Source: AP-15 sp963790875
GTDB taxonomy: Bacteria > Pseudomonadota > Alphaproteobacteria > ATCC43930 > CGMCC-115725
Assembly (NCBI GenBank): GCA_963790875.1
Contig: CAWBQT010000003.1
Span: forward strand, 682,001-746,000
Direction: 5' to 3'
Length of the DNA stretch: 64,000 bases
The notes below the pieces were generated by a model. The model ran no database searches and was not told where the DNA came from. It saw only the letters and a list, made by a program, of their open reading frames with translations. The position numbers were made by a program, and so were the translations under genes. Within the stretch, counting starts at the first letter, position 1. Each line of letters opens with the position of its first letter. Positions 27,210 through 36,368 of the stretch are shown here, piece after piece.

Positions 27210-27836
27210 ATGTCACGGCCCTCCGATGTCTTCGTTCACCCCCTCGCCCTCTGTGAAAGCGAAGAGGTAGGCGCGGGCACGCGCATCTGGGCTTTTGCGC
27301 ATGTCATGAAGGGCGCGGTGATCGGCGACGATTGCAACATTGGCGACCACGCCTTTATCGAGACAGGGGCGCGCATCGGCGATCGGGTCACGATCAAGAA
27401 CCAGGCAATGCTGTGGGAGGGGGTCGAAATCGGGGACGATGTCTTTGTCGGCCCTGGCGCATGCTTTACCAATGACCTCGTTCCGCGCAGTCGCCGAATG
27501 CCGTTACCGGTCGTCGCACGGCGCTATCGGGAACGACAAGGATGGCTTGCGACAACCCGCGTCGATCGGGGAGCAAGTCTCGGCGCGGGTTGCGTCATTC
27601 TCGCCGGCATCACGATCGGCGCCTTTGCCGCGGTGGCGGCCGGGGCGGTCGTCACCCGCAATGTTTCGTCGCATGCCTTGATGGCCGGCGTGCCGGCGCG
27701 GCTCATGGGCCGGGTGTGCCATTGCGGCTGGCGCCTGCGGCGAACCCGAGGCGCGATCTGGGACTGCCCGCGGTGCGGCGAGACCTTCGATAAGCAGACA
27801 GTCGGACGATGTACAAGTCTCGCACAATCATGCTGA
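27210..27836 (+). CDS. left-handed beta-helix acetyltransferase (WbpD-like) with C-terminal zinc-ribbon-like tail
   Basis: The first 165 residues are hexapeptide repeats of a trimeric acyl-CoA-dependent transferase (VGAGTRIWAFAHVMKGAVIGDD, GDHAFIETGARIGDRVTIKN, then GASLGAGCVILAGITIG). WbpD-type enzymes acetylate the 3-amino group made by the preceding aminotransferase. After AGVPARLMG the chain continues with CHCGWRLRRTRGAIWDCPRCG, a C-x-C...C-x2-C arrangement that looks like a zinc ribbon and is seen in some members. Start ATG 27210 was preferred to TTG 27198. The next glycosyltransferase gene overlaps it by 28 bases. Confidence 0.85.
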   Translation: MSRPSDVFVHPLALCESEEVGAGTRIWAFAHVMKGAVIGDDCNIGDHAFIETGARIGDRVTIKNQAMLWEGVEIGDDVFVGPGACFTNDLVPRSRRMPLPVVARRYRERQGWLATTRVDRGASLGAGCVILAGITIGAFAAVAAGAVVTRNVSSHALMAGVPARLMGRVCHCGWRLRRTRGAIWDCPRCGETFDKQTVGRCTSLAQSC

Positions 27837-28579
27837 TCATCCCGGCCTTCAACGAGGAGCGCAAGATCGGCGAGGTCATTCGCCGCGTTCCGCGCGACAT
27901 TGTCGACGTGATTATGGTGATCGACGACGGCTCGACCGACGGCACAGCCGCTGCAGCGCGGCGGCACGAGGCCGAGGTGATTTCGCTCGGCCGCTGTTGC
28001 GGCGTCGGCTCGGCCATCCGGCGCGGCTTCCAGGAAACATGCCGGCGCAGGATCGATATTGCAGTTGTCATCGCCGGCAACAACAAGGACGCGCCGGAGG
28101 AGATCAGCCGGCTCCTCGATCCGATTTGCGACGATGGCGCCGACTTCGCGATCGGCTCGCGCTTTCTGGCCGGGGGACGGTATGGCGGCGACATGCCGCT
28201 ATACCGCAAAGCCGCGACCCGGCTCCATCCGCTCTTGATCAGCCTGTTCTGTGGCAGGCGCGTGACCGAGAGTTCGAACGGATACCGGGCAATGCGCGTC
28301 CGAGTGCTCGACGATCCGCGGATCGACCTCGATCAGCGCTGGCTCGACGGCTACCCGCTCGAAGTCTATTTGATGATGAAACTCCTGAGGCTCGGCTACC
28401 GCGTTGCCGAAGCTCCGGTCAGCAAGATCTACCCGCCGAGAGCCGTCGGGAACACCAAGATGCGGCCCGGTGTCGACTGGTGGCAGATGCTCGCGCCGAT
28501 CTTCGTGGTCGGGGTCGGGCTCGAGTCCTTCATGCATGATCGAGCGGCGCGCCGTTCAGGTCAGCAGCCGCTGTCATGA
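27809..28579 (+). CDS. GT2 glycosyltransferase, dolichol-phosphate-mannose-synthase-like
   Basis: The 256-aa protein has the GT-A fold of family 2: LIIPAFNEERKIGEVI at the N terminus, VIDDGSTDGT, then GVGSAIRRGFQ and later SSNGYRAMRVRVLDD. The usual DxD metal motif position reads AGNNKDAPEEI, a variant common in one branch of bacterial polyprenyl-phosphate sugar synthases. It probably loads a sugar onto a lipid carrier or acceptor at the inner membrane. An alternative start is ATG 27830. It ends in ATGA, overlapping the PAP2 gene. Confidence 0.86.
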   Translation: MYKSRTIMLIIPAFNEERKIGEVIRRVPRDIVDVIMVIDDGSTDGTAAAARRHEAEVISLGRCCGVGSAIRRGFQETCRRRIDIAVVIAGNNKDAPEEISRLLDPICDDGADFAIGSRFLAGGRYGGDMPLYRKAATRLHPLLISLFCGRRVTESSNGYRAMRVRVLDDPRIDLDQRWLDGYPLEVYLMMKLLRLGYRVAEAPVSKIYPPRAVGNTKMRPGVDWWQMLAPIFVVGVGLESFMHDRAARRSGQQPLS

Positions 28580-29607
28580 CCGAATGGCTGCCGACTGCAG
28601 GTTCCCAGCGGGCAGACTGCTCCTTCGTCGAGCGACCCTTGCACACGATTGCCGGAACTCGCGGCCGCCGCGTTGGCTTTTGCCTCGTCATCGCGATCAT
28701 CGGATCAATCGACTTCGTGTGGCTCTGGCAGCACTCGGTCGCTATAGCGCGCACCTCGCTCGTTTCTTGGCTGCTTCTAGTCGCCTATTTTACCGGAGCG
28801 GCCTGGCTGTTTCGCTACGGGCGGCCCAATTTTGTCAAATCCAGCGTCGCCCGGGTGTTCGCCGCTCTCGCCCAACTCTGCGCCACCTTGCTGGTGGTCG
28901 GACCGCTATCTTATCTGATGATCAGTTTGAACCTGCCGTTGACTGATCACTCCTTGCAGTCGATCGACGACGCACTCGGATTCGACTGGCGGATTCTGAC
29001 CAGTTTCATTGTCGAGCACCCGTGGATCGCGGGCTCCCTGCGGATTGCGTATGCCAGCATCGACTGGCAATTCCTGATAATCATCACCATTTGTGCAGTC
29101 AATCGAGAGCCCAGGGAAATAGAATTCGTAAATAATTACGCGCTCTCAATGATTGTTTGCGTCGTCATGGGCGGAATTCTCCCGGCTGTTGGTGAGCCAG
29201 GTTTATTTTGGCCTGACGGGCCGGCGACATTCGCAGCGATCCGCGATGGTCATTGGCATCTCTTCGACTACCGCGACATGCAGGGTATCATACAATTTCC
29301 CTCCTTTCATGCGGCCTTTGCGATCATCGCCATTTATGCGGTCCGCCACAAACTGTCGGTGGCGTATGGGTTAGGCATCCTCAACATCTTCATGCTCGTC
29401 TCGACGCCGACCTTTGGCGGTCATTATCTTACCGACGTAATTGGCGGGTGCCTTGTCGCCGGTTGTTCAATCCTGCTCGTGAACAGATTTCAGCGGGCAG
29501 CATTGTCGGCGGCCGGGGCGGGCGGCATCACCGGCTGCGACAGACTTCTTCGCGCTCGTGGACTCGAGGTCCCTAGAGGATTCGGGAAGAGCCTCGAGTC
29601 AGGTTGA
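28576..29607 (+). CDS. PAP2-superfamily membrane phosphatase/transferase
   Basis: The 343-aa polytopic protein contains the two C-terminal PAP2 signatures, PSFHAAFAIIAIY and GGHYLTDVIGG, with catalytic His in each, between membrane helices. This arrangement matches the PAP2_3 (Aur1/Ipt1-like) subgroup. In a surface-glycan locus it may dephosphorylate a polyprenyl pyrophosphate carrier or transfer a phosphorylated head group; the choice is not decidable here. Start ATG overlaps the upstream stop. Confidence 0.83.
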   Translation: MTEWLPTAGSQRADCSFVERPLHTIAGTRGRRVGFCLVIAIIGSIDFVWLWQHSVAIARTSLVSWLLLVAYFTGAAWLFRYGRPNFVKSSVARVFAALAQLCATLLVVGPLSYLMISLNLPLTDHSLQSIDDALGFDWRILTSFIVEHPWIAGSLRIAYASIDWQFLIIITICAVNREPREIEFVNNYALSMIVCVVMGGILPAVGEPGLFWPDGPATFAAIRDGHWHLFDYRDMQGIIQFPSFHAAFAIIAIYAVRHKLSVAYGLGILNIFMLVSTPTFGGHYLTDVIGGCLVAGCSILLVNRFQRAALSAAGAGGITGCDRLLRARGLEVPRGFGKSLESG

Positions 29608-29705
29608 TGAATGGCGATCGCGTTTCCCTTCCAGCCATCGCGTTCGTCGGCGCAAGGAATGGGGGTCAATGCCCCGTCTCTCGCAGTCTCTCGCAGGGCA
29701 CGTTG

Positions 29706-30950
29706 ATGAACCAACGTGACAGCGACTGTCGCGGCGTTTCCAGCCGAAACCCGGAAAAGGGAATTTTCACGGAACAGCGGCTCGTGCTTTACGGATCGGG
29801 CGTAGCGCTCGGCTATGTCCTCGGTTTAGTGGTCCGGCTCGTTCGGCATCAATGGGTCGTTCATCCTGGCAACAGGCCGTGCACCGATTTCATTTGGATT
29901 TGGCTGAGCAGCAAATTCGCATCGTCAGCCATTCCGGTGGAAATCTACAATCACGCCGCATTTTCCGCTGCCAAGGCGGCTCTGGTTCCGTCACCGGATT
30001 GCATCCTTGGACATTTTGACAATCCGCCGACCCTGCTGATCTTCACCTACCTCCTGCATTTCTTCTCCTATCCGATCGCTTTTGCGGCGTGGATCGCAGC
30101 CACATTGCTCGTCTATCTGGCGGCGGTTTATGCCGTCATACCGCGACCGGCGGCCGTCATTGCGGCGCTGACGCCTTTTCCGGTGTTTTTCAATGTCCTC
30201 TTGGGTCATAACGGGTTCCTGACGGCGGGGCTTGCCGGTCTGGCATTGGCTTCCATGGAATGCCGGCCATGGCTCGCGGGAATTTTCCTGGCATTGCTGA
30301 CCTACAAACCGCAATTCGGCATTCTGTTTCCGCTTGCATTGCTGGCATCTGGCAACTGGCGCGCCGGCGCCGGTGCCGCTGTCGCCGGCCTTCTCCTGGC
30401 GGCGATGGCGGCCGCGGCGTTTGGCTGGCGGACTTGGCCGGCATTCATTGGCGCGCTCGGCGACCGCGCCTGGAGCTTGAGCGAAACCCCGCGACAGGCC
30501 TTTGCGGCCGCGCTCGTATCGGTATTCGGCACCCTGCGGTCGGTGGGCGTCGGCGCCGAAATATCCTGGTCGGTGCAGTTGGCGATTACCGCCATTGTCG
30601 CGGCGACGGTGACGACTGTCTGGGCTCGACCGATCCCGTACCCGTTGAAAGCCGCGAGCCTTGCCGTCGGCTCGTTGCTGGCCAGCCCACACGTGCACGG
30701 TTACGACGTCTGCATCCTCACGATCGGCATCGCATTCCTTGTCAAAGACGCTCTGGCGCGCGGTTTCCTGCCCGGCGAGCGTCCGGTCATATTGCTGTGC
30801 TGGGCCGCACTTTTCTTGCTGACGGGCCCCATTCCGGCGATCGTCTGCGTGGTACTCTTGATCCTCGTAGTGCGGCGGGCAATCCAGATTTCGCGCCCTG
30901 CCGCGACGACGCCGGCACCAATAGTCCAGCCCCAGGGACCCACGCCGTGA
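29706..30950 (+). CDS. GT87-type (DUF2029) membrane glycosyltransferase, copy 1
   Basis: This is a multi-pass GT-C glycosyltransferase-like protein of about 414 aa, with around ten hydrophobic helices. Characteristic pieces are TDFIWIWLSSKFA in the first extracytoplasmic loop (Asp as candidate catalytic base), YKPQFGILFPLALLAS, and SPHVHGYDVCIL late. These enzymes use polyprenyl-phosphate sugars as donors, which fits the neighbouring GT2 genes. The paralogue at 31773-33092 is clearly homologous over its whole length. Starts possible at 29607 (overlapping the PAP2 stop) or 29706; I prefer 29706, preceded by AGGGCA. Confidence 0.82.
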   Translation: MNQRDSDCRGVSSRNPEKGIFTEQRLVLYGSGVALGYVLGLVVRLVRHQWVVHPGNRPCTDFIWIWLSSKFASSAIPVEIYNHAAFSAAKAALVPSPDCILGHFDNPPTLLIFTYLLHFFSYPIAFAAWIAATLLVYLAAVYAVIPRPAAVIAALTPFPVFFNVLLGHNGFLTAGLAGLALASMECRPWLAGIFLALLTYKPQFGILFPLALLASGNWRAGAGAAVAGLLLAAMAAAAFGWRTWPAFIGALGDRAWSLSETPRQAFAAALVSVFGTLRSVGVGAEISWSVQLAITAIVAATVTTVWARPIPYPLKAASLAVGSLLASPHVHGYDVCILTIGIAFLVKDALARGFLPGERPVILLCWAALFLLTGPIPAIVCVVLLILVVRRAIQISRPAATTPAPIVQPQGPTP

Positions 30951-31780
30951 GCGGTGTGCCGGCGGGATCGACGCTTTCGGTCGTAATTCCGGTCTACAAC
31001 GAGGCGCGAACCATTGGCCCGGTGATCGCGCAGGTCGCCGGGGTTTTGCCGGGGGTGCGCAAAGAGATCATCATCGTCGATGATGGCTCGCTCGACGGCA
31101 CCTCGGCCTGGTTGCGGCGCAATCTCGCGCCAGTTGTCGGCGTGTGGCGCGGGCTGAGCGTCGACCGCGACGGCGAACTCCGCTTATCGCGGGGGGAAGT
31201 GCAGCAGGCGGGGGGGTTCTCCGTCATCGCTCTCTTTCATGACCGCAATCGCGGCAAGGGCGCCGCGCTCAGAACCGGGTTCGCCCGCGCCACCGGTGAC
31301 GTCGTTGTCATCCAGGACGCCGATCTCGAATACGATCCGCATGACTGGGCGCAAATGCTGCGCTTGATCCTCGGGCGTCAGGTCGCCGACGTCGTCTACG
31401 GCTCGCGGTTCTCCGGTCGGCCGCATCGCGCGCCGTATTTCCATCACTATCTCGGTAACCGCCTAATTTCCCTCCTGTACAATATAATTTACAATCAGAT
31501 GCTGTCGGACATCGAGGTGTGTTATAAGATGTTCCGCAGAGAGGTGTTACAAACACTTATCTTGACTTTGGACGATTTTGGCATCGAGATCGAAATCAGT
31601 GCCCAGATTGCCTTGGCCAGGCAATGGCGGATTTACGAAGTTGGCATCAGCTACTATGGCCGCGCCTACGACGACGGAAAAAAGATCAATTGGCGCGACG
31701 GGGTCAAGGCGCTTTTCTATCTTTTCAAATTCAGGCTCGCATGGATCGGCCTCAGCCGGAGATACCGATCGCATGGCTGA
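30947..31780 (+). CDS. GT2 glycosyltransferase
   Basis: The 277-aa enzyme shows LSVVIPVYNEARTIGPVI, IIIVDDGSLDGT, the RNRGKGAALRTGF turn and the metal-binding QDADLEYDP, so the full catalytic set is present, unlike the earlier GT2. The C-terminal region (CYKMFRREVLQTL, GIEIEISAQIA, YYGRAYDDGKKINWRDG) resembles undecaprenyl-phosphate sugar synthases. It likely provides the lipid-linked sugar donor for the flanking GT87 proteins. The start is GTG 30947, overlapping the previous stop as GTGA. It overlaps the next gene by 8 bases. Confidence 0.87.
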   Translation: MSGVPAGSTLSVVIPVYNEARTIGPVIAQVAGVLPGVRKEIIIVDDGSLDGTSAWLRRNLAPVVGVWRGLSVDRDGELRLSRGEVQQAGGFSVIALFHDRNRGKGAALRTGFARATGDVVVIQDADLEYDPHDWAQMLRLILGRQVADVVYGSRFSGRPHRAPYFHHYLGNRLISLLYNIIYNQMLSDIEVCYKMFRREVLQTLILTLDDFGIEIEISAQIALARQWRIYEVGISYYGRAYDDGKKINWRDGVKALFYLFKFRLAWIGLSRRYRSHG

Positions 31781-33092
31781 AGAACCCGGCTATGCTTCTT
31801 GCTCTGCCACGCGCAGCTCGCAATCGGAAAAACCGCTCGGCAACGCACCCCGCTTACAACCGTTGCTCGCAATAGAGGATCGGCTCTTTACCGAACAGCG
31901 CCTCAAATTCTACGGCTCCGGACTGCTTGTGGGTCTGACGATCGCCGTTATTTGCTGCTGGGCGCGGGGTATCGGGGATTGGGTGGTTCGCCCCGACGGC
32001 CGACTCGGGAATATCGATTTCTGCTGGATTTGGGTCAGCGGCAAATTCGCTGCGACGAGTGCGCCGTCCCGCATCTACGATCATGCGCTGTATCAGGCGG
32101 CGTTCCAGAATTTCTATCAACGAGGCGAATGTCATCTGTTGCTTGAACAATATATTTATCCACCGACGTTTCTGTTCTTCACCTATCTGTTGGGATTGAT
32201 GCCGTATTTGGCGGCCTATGCGGTATGGATCGGGGCCACCCTCTTCATCTACCTGGCGGCCGTCACCCTGATCGTTCCGGGCTGGACTGCGGTGATCGTC
32301 GCCCTGACACCGCTCGCGGTCCCTTTGAACATCACCCTGGGGCACAACGGGTTCCTGAGCGCCGGGCTGATCGGGCTATCGCTGAGTTTGCTGGAGCGCC
32401 GGCCATGGTTAGCCGGAATTCTGCTCGGCCTTTTGACCTGCAAGCCGCAGTATGGGGTTCTATTCCCACTGGCGCTGTTGGCAGCGCGGAACTGGCGCGC
32501 CATCGGCAGCGCCGCCGCGACGGGCTTGGCGCTCGGCGCGACCGCGGCAATGGCCTTTGGCCCCCAGACTTGGCCGGCCTTCGTCGCCTCGCTGTTCGAT
32601 CGCACCTCCGGTTTGAGCCCGCAGCCGGGCGTCGAGCTGGTGCTCGACACCGTCTATGGCCTCCTATACCGCGCCGGCGCTGATGCGCGGCTTGCCTGGG
32701 CCGTGCAATTGGCCGTCGCGCTGAGCCTCGCGCCGGCCGTATACTACGTATGGGCGAAGCCGATCCCATACGCGCTGAAAGCAGCGATGCTCTCGATTGC
32801 ATCGCTTCTCGCTACTCCCTACGTACTTCACTACGATCTTTGCATCCTGTCGATCACCACCGCTTTTCTGGTCAAAGACGGATTATCGCGCGGCTTTCTT
32901 GCCGGCGAGCGCATGATCATTGTGGCCTGCTTTGTCATTCTTTATTTTCCGCGCGTGCCGCTCGCCCCCATTATCTACCTAATTTTGCTCCTGCTGATTT
33001 ATCGCCGGGTTGCGGTTGCCAATACCGAACTTCCCGCGATCCCGCCAAAGGAGCCGTTCGCCAGCACACTAACAGCAGGATCGCGCCGCTGA
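31773..33092 (+). CDS. GT87-type (DUF2029) membrane glycosyltransferase, copy 2
   Basis: This 439-aa multi-pass protein is a paralogue of the 29706-30950 product. Both share FTEQRL(V/K)(L/F)YGSG near the N terminus, (T/I)DF(I/C)WIWxSxKFA, NPPTLLIFTYLL/YPPTFLFFTYLL, LGHNGFL and the late ASLLATPYVLHYDLCIL loop. A donor of polyprenyl-phosphate sugar type is inferred. ATG 31773 overlaps the GT2 stop by 8 bases. It ends the locus; the next gene is convergent. Confidence 0.83.
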   Translation: MAEEPGYASCSATRSSQSEKPLGNAPRLQPLLAIEDRLFTEQRLKFYGSGLLVGLTIAVICCWARGIGDWVVRPDGRLGNIDFCWIWVSGKFAATSAPSRIYDHALYQAAFQNFYQRGECHLLLEQYIYPPTFLFFTYLLGLMPYLAAYAVWIGATLFIYLAAVTLIVPGWTAVIVALTPLAVPLNITLGHNGFLSAGLIGLSLSLLERRPWLAGILLGLLTCKPQYGVLFPLALLAARNWRAIGSAAATGLALGATAAMAFGPQTWPAFVASLFDRTSGLSPQPGVELVLDTVYGLLYRAGADARLAWAVQLAVALSLAPAVYYVWAKPIPYALKAAMLSIASLLATPYVLHYDLCILSITTAFLVKDGLSRGFLAGERMIIVACFVILYFPRVPLAPIIYLILLLLIYRRVAVANTELPAIPPKEPFASTLTAGSRR

Positions 33093-33164
33093 GTGCGCTG
33101 TCGCCCGGGTCGGTCGCGCCCCGGAAGGACCCTGACTGCCGCGGAATCGCCTCCCCCAGAGCCC

Positions 33165-33956
33165 TCAGTGGCCCTTGAAATCGGGCAGGCGGCGCTCGGC
33201 CATGGCCTTGACCCCCTCTTTGAAATCCTCGGTTCGGCGCAGCCAGTCCTGCTCGACGAGTTCGCGTTCGGTCGCCGCCTCAATCGCCTCGATCAGCCCG
33301 CGCCGCATTGTCTCGCGCGTTGAAATGACGGCGAGTGGCGCCGACTGAGCGATCTCGAGCGCCATTGCCTGCGCCGCGTCGCGCACCTCGGCGTGCGGCA
33401 CCAGGAGATCGGCGAGGCCGATGCGGACGGCTTCGTCGCCCGGGATTCGGCGGCCGGTATAGAACAGCAGGGCCGCCTGCTGGGCACCGACGAGGCGCGG
33501 CAGGGTCACGGTCAGGCCGAACCCTGGGTGAAAGCCGAGCCGGTTGAAATTGGCGCTGAACCGTGCCTCCGGACAGGTCACCCGGAAATCGGCGACGAGG
33601 GCGAGGCCGAGCCCGCCGCCGACCGCCGCACCGTGAACCGCGGCGACGACCGGCTTCGCCGTGCGAAACAATCGCGCCGCTTCCTTGTAGAGATGCCGGC
33701 CGGCGGCGCTGCGGGTACCCTCGGCGACGGTGCCGGTCTCCAGCCGCTTCGAAAAATCGGCGCCGGCGCAGAACGAGCGGCCTTCGGCGGCAAACACAAT
33801 GGCCCGGCAACGGGGATCGGCGTCGAGCCGCTCGAAAGCCGTGCCGATCTCGGCGACGAGATCGCTGTCAAAGAAATTATGCGGCGGGCGGCGCATCTCG
33901 ACGGTCGCGACGAAGCCGTCGCGGCTGACCCCGATCTCGCGATACGAATCAGTCAT
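33165..33956 (-). CDS. enoyl-CoA hydratase/isomerase
   Basis: This crotonase-fold enzyme (263 aa) acts on enoyl-CoA thioesters. The oxyanion-hole segments are visible in AEGRSFCAGADFSKRL and AAVHGAAVGGGLGLALVADFRV. The catalytic-Glu region reads NRLGFHPGFGLTVTLPRLVG, where the usual Glu residues are not obvious, so isomerase or another crotonase activity is possible. Start ATG 33956 follows GGAGGAACG. It is the last gene of a minus-strand acyl-CoA cluster. Confidence 0.88.
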   Translation of the reverse strand: MTDSYREIGVSRDGFVATVEMRRPPHNFFDSDLVAEIGTAFERLDADPRCRAIVFAAEGRSFCAGADFSKRLETGTVAEGTRSAAGRHLYKEAARLFRTAKPVVAAVHGAAVGGGLGLALVADFRVTCPEARFSANFNRLGFHPGFGLTVTLPRLVGAQQAALLFYTGRRIPGDEAVRIGLADLLVPHAEVRDAAQAMALEIAQSAPLAVISTRETMRRGLIEAIEAATERELVEQDWLRRTEDFKEGVKAMAERRLPDFKGH

Positions 33957-34095
33957 CTCGTTCCTCCAGATCGCACCCTGTCCCAAGCAGGGGCATGTCT
34001 CTATTCACCAGCGAGGCTGTGAGACGGCGAGAGATATCGCGGGAGCTTTGTCACGGGGATTGGCAACCTGTTGCGAACCTCATTGCCCCACTGCC

Positions 34096-36234
34096 TCATT
34101 GTTCGGCCCGCTTGACGATCAATGCATCGACGACCGTCAAGCCCTGACCCTGCGGGTGTACGATGACCGGGTTCAAATCGATTTCGGCGATCGCCTCGGC
34201 ATGGTCGGCGGCAAAGCGCGACAGGGCCGCGATCACCTCGGCGAGGGCGGCGCGGTCGGCCGGCGGCGCACCGCGGACGCCGTCGAGCAGGGCTGCGCTC
34301 TTGAGTTCGCCGAGCAGGGCCTGCGCCTCGTCGACCCCGATCGGCACCGGCGTGAAGGCCACGTCGCGCAGCACTTCGACATGAATCCCGCCCAAGCCCA
34401 CCATCAGCATCGGTCCGAAATCGGGATCGCGGCTGACGCCGAGAATGATCTCCCGACCCGGTGCCGCCATTTTCTGCACGAGCACGCCCCGGATCGCCGC
34501 CGCCGGACGCGCGGCCGCGGCGTTTGCCAGCACCCGCGCATAAGCCTCGCGCACCGCCGGCTCGCCTTCGATGCCGAGGGCCACGGCGCCGGCTTCGGTC
34601 TTGTGGACGATATCCGGAGACTGGACCTTGAGTGCGACCTTGCCGCCGATGCGCGCAGCGGCGGCGACGGCGTCGTCCACAGAAGTCACGAGCGCTTCAG
34701 TTGGATGGGGGATGCCGTATCGAGCGAGCAGAGCCTTGGCCTCGGTCTCGGTCAATGTGGCGCCGGCGGCGGCGAGCGCCCGCGCTGTCCCTTCGCGGAT
34801 CGCCGGCGAGGTTGCCGCCGGCGCCGGGCGGTGCCGCCGTTCCTGAAAACGGGCGTAATCGACGAGCGCGCGGATTGCGCGGGCGCAACTCGGCATCGAG
34901 GTGTAGCAAGGAATGCCGGCCGCGGCGAAGGCCGCCATCGCCGGCGGTGAGGCGCTGGTGTAGGTCGAGAGCAGGATCGGCTTGTCACGCGGTCCGGAGA
35001 GCGCCGCCAGTTCTTCGGCGCGCGTGATCGCGGTCGCGTCATTGGCGAGCGAGCCTATCAACAGGATCGTGTCGATCCGCTGCGATTCCCGGACGATCTC
35101 GACGAGCCGCGCGTAGCCGACCTCGTGGATCGCCTGGGCGGTACCGTCGACCGGGTTCTTCGCCGAAGCGTAGGACGGCAACAGCGCCAGGAGGCGCCGC
35201 TGGATGTCGTCTTCGAGCACCGGCAATTCGAGGCCATGCGCCGACAAGATGTCGGCCATCCACACCGCACTGCCGCCCGAGCCGGTGATCACGGCGACCC
35301 GATTGCCGGCGGGCAGCGGGCAAAAAGCGAAGGCGGCGGCGACATCGAGCATGTGATCGAGGTCCTCGCCCCGGATGATCCCGTGATGGCGGAAGATCGC
35401 GTCGTCGACGACCCCGGCATGGGCGAGCGAACCGGTATGCGAGGCCGCGGCGCGCCGACCGGCATCCGAGCGCCCGACTTTGGCAACGATCAGCGGCTTG
35501 CCTGCGGACGCCGCCTTGTCGGCAACGGCGCGGAAGGGGTTCGGTCGTCGGATCGCTTCGAGATAGACGAGGAAGATGTCGGCGCCGCCATGATCGAGCG
35601 TCCAATCGATGTAGTCATGCGCTTCGAGGATCGTCTGGTTGCCGGAGCTGACCTGGTAGGTGAAACGCAGCTGCCGGTCCCGGCCACGATTAAGGAAGGC
35701 AAAGGTCAAGGCGCCGCTCTGGCAGCTGACCGCGATCGGCCGGCCATGCGGCGTTGCCGGCGACAGGCTGCGCCGCGGGTCGTGAAACACCGGGCTGAAG
35801 GTCGCAACGACGCGGTGCAGCGGGTTGACGAGCCCCTCGGAGTTGGGACCGCAGACGAGGATGCCGTGCCGCTCGGCAATGCTGCGAAGTTCGCGGTCGC
35901 GGACCAGGGCCGCCTCGCCGCTCTCCTCGGCAAAGCCCGAGCTGATGACGACGGCGGCGCGGATGCCGCGCACGCCGCATTCGTCGAGAGTGCGCGGCAC
36001 CACGGCCGCCGGCACGACGATCACCGCGAGATCGGCGGCTTCCGGCAGATCGGCGACCGACGAATAGGCGCGCAGACCCAGTACCTCGTTCTGGCTGCGG
36101 GTCACCGGATAGATGCGGCCCGGATAGCCGTGGCCGACCAAGGCGTGCGTCAACCGGCCGCGCAAGGTTTCGGTGTCGCCCGACGCACCGATGACGGCGA
36201 TACTGTCGGGCGAGAGCAGCGGACGAAGATCAGG
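34096..36234 (-). CDS. acyl-CoA synthetase, NDP(ADP)-forming, fused subunits
   Basis: The 712-aa protein has the domain order of single-chain ADP-forming acetate-CoA ligases. A CoA-binding Rossmann domain (residues 1-130, SIAVIGASGDTETLRG) is followed by succinyl-CoA-ligase-like domains (about 150-450) with SHTGSLAHAG, the usual site of the phospho-His loop. A C-terminal ATP-grasp_5 domain (about 480-700) has KALLARYGIPHPTE, KVQSPDIVHKTEAGAV and EIDLNPVIVHPQG. It converts an acyl-CoA to acid plus ATP, or the reverse; the acyl group is unknown. I start at ATG 36234 rather than 36255. A 22-bp inverted repeat separates it from the acyl-CoA dehydrogenase upstream. Confidence 0.88.
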   Translation of the reverse strand, partial: PDLRPLLSPDSIAVIGASGDTETLRGRLTHALVGHGYPGRIYPVTRSQNEVLGLRAYSSVADLPEAADLAVIVVPAAVVPRTLDECGVRGIRAAVVISSGFAEESGEAALVRDRELRSIAERHGILVCGPNSEGLVNPLHRVVATFSPVFHDPRRSLSPATPHGRPIAVSCQSGALTFAFLNRGRDRQLRFTYQVSSGNQTILEAHDYIDWTLDHGGADIFLVYLEAIRRPNPFRAVADKAASAGKPLIVAKVGRSDAGRRAAASHTGSLAHAGVVDDAIFRHHGIIRGEDLDHMLDVAAAFAFCPLPAGNRVAVITGSGGSAVWMADILSAHGLELPVLEDDIQRRLLALLPSYASAKNPVDGTAQAIHEVGYARLVEIVRESQRIDTILLIGSLANDATAITRAEELAALSGPRDKPILLSTYTSASPPAMAAFAAAGIPCYTSMPSCARAIRALVDYARFQERRHRPAPAATSPAIREGTARALAAAGATLTETEAKALLARYGIPHPTEALVTSVDDAVAAAARIGGKVALKVQSPDIVHKTEAGAVALGIEGEPAVREAYARVLANAAAARPAAAIRGVLVQKMAAPGREIILGVSRDPDFGPMLMVGLGGIHVEVLRDVAFTPVPIGVDEAQALLGELKSAALLDGVRGAPPADRAALAEVIAALSRFAADHAEAIAEIDLNPVIVHPQGQGLTVVDALIVKRAEQ

Positions 36235-36263
36235 CATCAAGCAACTCTTCGACAAAGAAACTC

Positions 36264-36351
36264 TTTACCGCAGAGGACGCGAAGGTTTTCGCCGAGTACG
36301 CAAGGGAACCCTCCGCGGTCTTCGCGCATCCTTTGCGTCTTCTGCAGTAAA
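36264..36351. repeat. long inverted repeat in an intergenic space
   Basis: Arms of 22 bases at 36264-36285 and 36330-36351 pair with only three mismatches (TTTACxGCAGAxGACGCxAAGG). They enclose a 44-base loop with further partial pairing. A related but diverged element is at 61984-62114. Sequences of the form ACCGCAGAGGACGC...GCGTCTTCTGCGGT are dispersed in many bacterial genomes, and their function is unknown. Confidence 0.75.
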
Positions 36352-36368
36352 TCGTCGGTTATTCGCTA

